From Himantopus leucocephalus (Eukaryota > Chordata > Aves > Charadriiformes > Recurvirostridae), in NCBI GenBank assembly GCA_003993805.1, contig RSEF01000020.1:7494370-7558369 (forward strand): 64,000 nt of DNA, written 5' to 3'. Positions 61,557 to 64,000 of the stretch are shown piece by piece. The translations under genes and the position numbers were made by a program. The notes beneath the pieces are model-generated. The model saw only the letters and a list, made by a program, of their open reading frames with translations, was not told where the DNA came from and searched no databases. The stretch's first letter is position 1. Every line of letters starts with the position of its first letter.

Positions 61557-61888
61557 CTGAAAGGAGGGTCTACCGAGGTGGGGGTCAGTCTCTTCTCCCA
61601 AGTAATAAGTGATGGGATGAGAAGAAATGACCTCAGGTTGCGCCAGGGGAGGTTTAGGATGGATATTAGGAAAAATTTCTTCACCGAAGGGGTTATCAAG
61701 CAGTGGCACAGGCTGCCTGGGGAAGTGGTGGAGTCGCCACCCCTGGAGGTATTTAACAGACGGGCAGACGTGGTGCTGAGGGACGTGGGTTAGTGGTGGG
61801 ATTGGCAGTGTTAGGCTGATGGTTGGACTCGATGATCATAAAGGTCCCTTCCAACCTAGATGATTCTGTGATTCCATGATTCTATGAC
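61557..61888 (+). repeat. CR1 LINE 3' fragment with intact tail
   Basis: Conserved CR1 words occur in order: GTCTACCGAGGTGGGGGTCA, GTCTCTTCTCCCAAGTAATA, GATATTAGGAAAAATTTCTT, CACAGGCTGCCTGGGGAAGT, GATCATAAAGGTCCCTTCCA. The tail is GATTCTGTGATTCCATGATT-like 8-base units. A 71-codon frame (61578-61793) is the usual CR1-derived peptide and not a host gene. The copy is 5'-truncated, as most CR1 copies are. Confidence 0.97.
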
Positions 61889-64000
61889 CTTGAACTGACC
61901 TTTGCACCTCCTGTGCAGAAGGGCCCCCAAGTGCTCCTCTCCCACAGCCCACAAGCGCTGGCTGTCCGGCACAACACAGCATCCACACGTGGGATGCTGC
62001 TTTGTGTCTGCAAAACGGCAAACAAATGGGGGAAAAGACAAGTTAGTAGTGAAGGAGACTCCCATGAGTGAAGTTTGCCCTGAGAAATCCCTCTGAGACC
62101 TGGAAAAACCAAAGGGGGTCCGTGCTGGTTTACAGTCCCGCTGTGCTGTGAGGAGCCGCCACGGAGAGCGTCCAGCTCCCTTTGGTTGGAGCCCTGGGCT
62201 TTGAGCATGTGGCACGCACAACCCTGAAGTGCAGAGATCTTCTGGGCTTCAAGAAAGACCCGTGCTGCACCGAGGGCAGCGGCTGTGCTGAGATCCAGGT
62301 GGCACTACAGGCGTCTGTTTGGTTTTGGAACTCCTGCCTTGTTCGTCTTGCCTGCTCGCTTTCCCCTGCTGCAGGGCAAAAGTTAAAGATGTCACATCTT
62401 GGCCATTATATCTGCAGCGGCTTTGCCCAGAAAACTGAGCAGACCAGGGCTTTACTGCGCTAGGAGCTGTAGGTCCACAGCGAAGGAGTCAGCCCTCAGC
62501 CCAGAGAATTTGTTGCTGAAAAACACAGCAGGATTACTGTGCCTTAACGGTGAGCTTTCCCTTCCTACCCTCCCCTCTTTTACATGACCCGCTTCCTCCC
62601 TGGCATCCGTTTTTCTAACACAGATGTAATTTTGTGGGAACGGAACGATATTACAGTATCTTTACTATATTACAGTGTCTTTACGCTTAATGAGCAAAAG
62701 TCAGTCACCTCCACACTCCCTGCAGCGCCCGGTTAAAGTTCTGCTGTGAAATAGCTCAGCGGAGCACTAGGAAACCCACAACATCTTCATAGTTTTCAGC
62801 CATTCAACCCTATTGTTTTGATTTCTGTCAGAGAGAAAGGTTGCTTGGAAAGCAGCAACAAAATAAAATTTAAACATTTGGAATCATTCATGCCTGGAAA
62901 ATTCATCTTCTAAAACCCAGCTGAAGTGCGCCACCTCTCCGAAAGCATTTTGGTGCTGCTCCCAGATGAGAAGAGCAGGGTCCTCTATTGTCCCTACACC
63001 ATCAATTATTAAAGAATCAAATCATTTATTTTATGGATCCTTTTATTTGGTATTCAGCCCTGCTCTGTGAAAAGGTGTCTTTTCAGTCCGCTGCCTAAGG
63101 AGCTGCAGTTCATGTTTTCAGCAGTGAAAATCCACACCGTGCGGCAATGTCCTTGTTTTCTGGCTGCAGGAGAATTTTGTGCAGGGCAGGGTGCTCCCAG
63201 CGGAGCCTCCGCTGATTATGCAGAAACCCAGACCACGTTCAAGCGGGAGTGAAAAACGTTGCCCTCTGCTCATGACTTCTCGAGCTCCGGGCTGACTCCT
63301 TGAAAATGCAAAACTATGCAAAACTCCCGGGAACCAGAGCTCCTCACTCCTCCCATGCAGCCCTCCCACCCCATTTCACTCAATCGGGCACCGCATCCCG
63401 CCCCATGAAAGGCACAAGGACTGTGCCTCAAGCAATGAGGAATGCTTTCAATTTGGCCCTTATTTCTCATTTCAATTATAAAAGTAATTTCCATAGTTCA
63501 CAAGAGGAAAATTTCAGGCGCCTCTTGAAACAAATGTTACGTTTTAGTAAATGGCTTCATAAAACTTAATAAACATCCATCCAGAAGTTAATTTATTTAA
63601 AACGTCTTTAAATCCTCCTCTGCCTTATTGAATTTGTTTGAACTGTAGATCAGGTTGGAGTATATTCATGAGGGTATTTAAGCAATAAGGCAGCGCATCC
63701 TGGTTATTATTACAGGTCTCTTGTGGGCTGTGAAGTATGAAGCAGAGCGTGAAGCGACTTTGGGCACTCAAGTGCAAAACCCTTCCAGAAGTACGGGAGC
63801 ACAGACACAGCCCCGAGCGCTGCAGGGTGGCCCGACCAAAGTGCTGGGGTGGTTTCCCGGGGGAAAATCCATGCAGGGAGAGCGTGCAGCAGCCAGCCCA
63901 GCCTCCGCCGGCTGCCAGCCCAAATGCCGGGGGGGAAAGGTTGGTGGTGGAAAGCTCAGGACAGGTCAACTGAGCCCACCAGGGACCATAGCTATGAAAG
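61889..64000. other. Non-coding DNA with no recognised gene
   Basis: Frames on both strands are short and unfamiliar. An AT-rich stretch lies at 62780-63060 and 63440-63720. In human the next genes downstream of NTSR1 include MRGBP and OGFR. Neither is seen before the window ends. Confidence 0.55.

Noticed and set aside
61578..61793. 71-codon + frame that looks protein-like
   Set aside because: It is the well-known peptide from the 3' part of CR1 elements, part of the repeat at 61557-61888.

Overview
The window reads as vertebrate, almost certainly avian, nuclear DNA. Coding exons are short, lie far apart and have canonical GT/AG borders. The interspersed repeats I can recognise are CR1 LINE fragments, several with the bird/reptile type of 3' tail made of ATTCTATG-like units. 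No bacterial, organellar or viral gene was recognised. Most open frames in the window are chance frames in non-coding DNA.

Two protein-coding genes are recognised from their translations, both on the + strand. (1) The 3' half of SLCO4A1 (organic anion transporter OATP4A1) occupies 32024-36639 as seven exons. They encode TM7 to TM12, the cysteine-rich Kazal-like extracellular loop and the C-terminus. The exons for the N-terminal half were not found and are either in an assembly gap or outside the window. (2) The last coding exon of NTSR1 (neurotensin receptor 1) lies at 56453-56702, carries the NPxxY motif of TM7 and the cytoplasmic tail, and is followed by a long probable 3' UTR. Exons 1-3 of NTSR1 were not found in the 19.8 kb between the two genes. 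In human, SLCO4A1 and NTSR1 are also neighbours in this order and orientation (20q13.33), so the pair is conserved synteny.

Layout: 1-14298 is non-coding DNA with a CR1 scrap, a trinucleotide microsatellite and an AT-rich enhancer-like block. 14299-15298 is a 1,000-N gap in a G/C-rich stretch. 15299-27089 is non-coding apart from a possible 43-codon membrane microprotein ORF at 20262-20393. 27090-28177 is CR1 running into a second 1,000-N gap. 28178-32023 is presumed SLCO4A1 intron or upstream DNA. 32024-36639 is SLCO4A1. 36640-56452 is intergenic DNA or NTSR1 intron, with two gaps each bracketed by inverted CR1 3' ends. 56453-61498 is the NTSR1 terminal exon and probable 3' UTR. 61557-61888 is a clear CR1. 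The rest shows nothing recognisable.

The assembly has a consistent peculiarity. Ten single-N joins are scattered through 22.6-61.4 kb. Seven are flanked by near-perfect direct duplications of 31-137 bp, several with SNP-level differences between copies. They look like overlapping contig ends, probably two haplotypes, that were abutted rather than merged. These are false tandem duplications and should not be read as biology.
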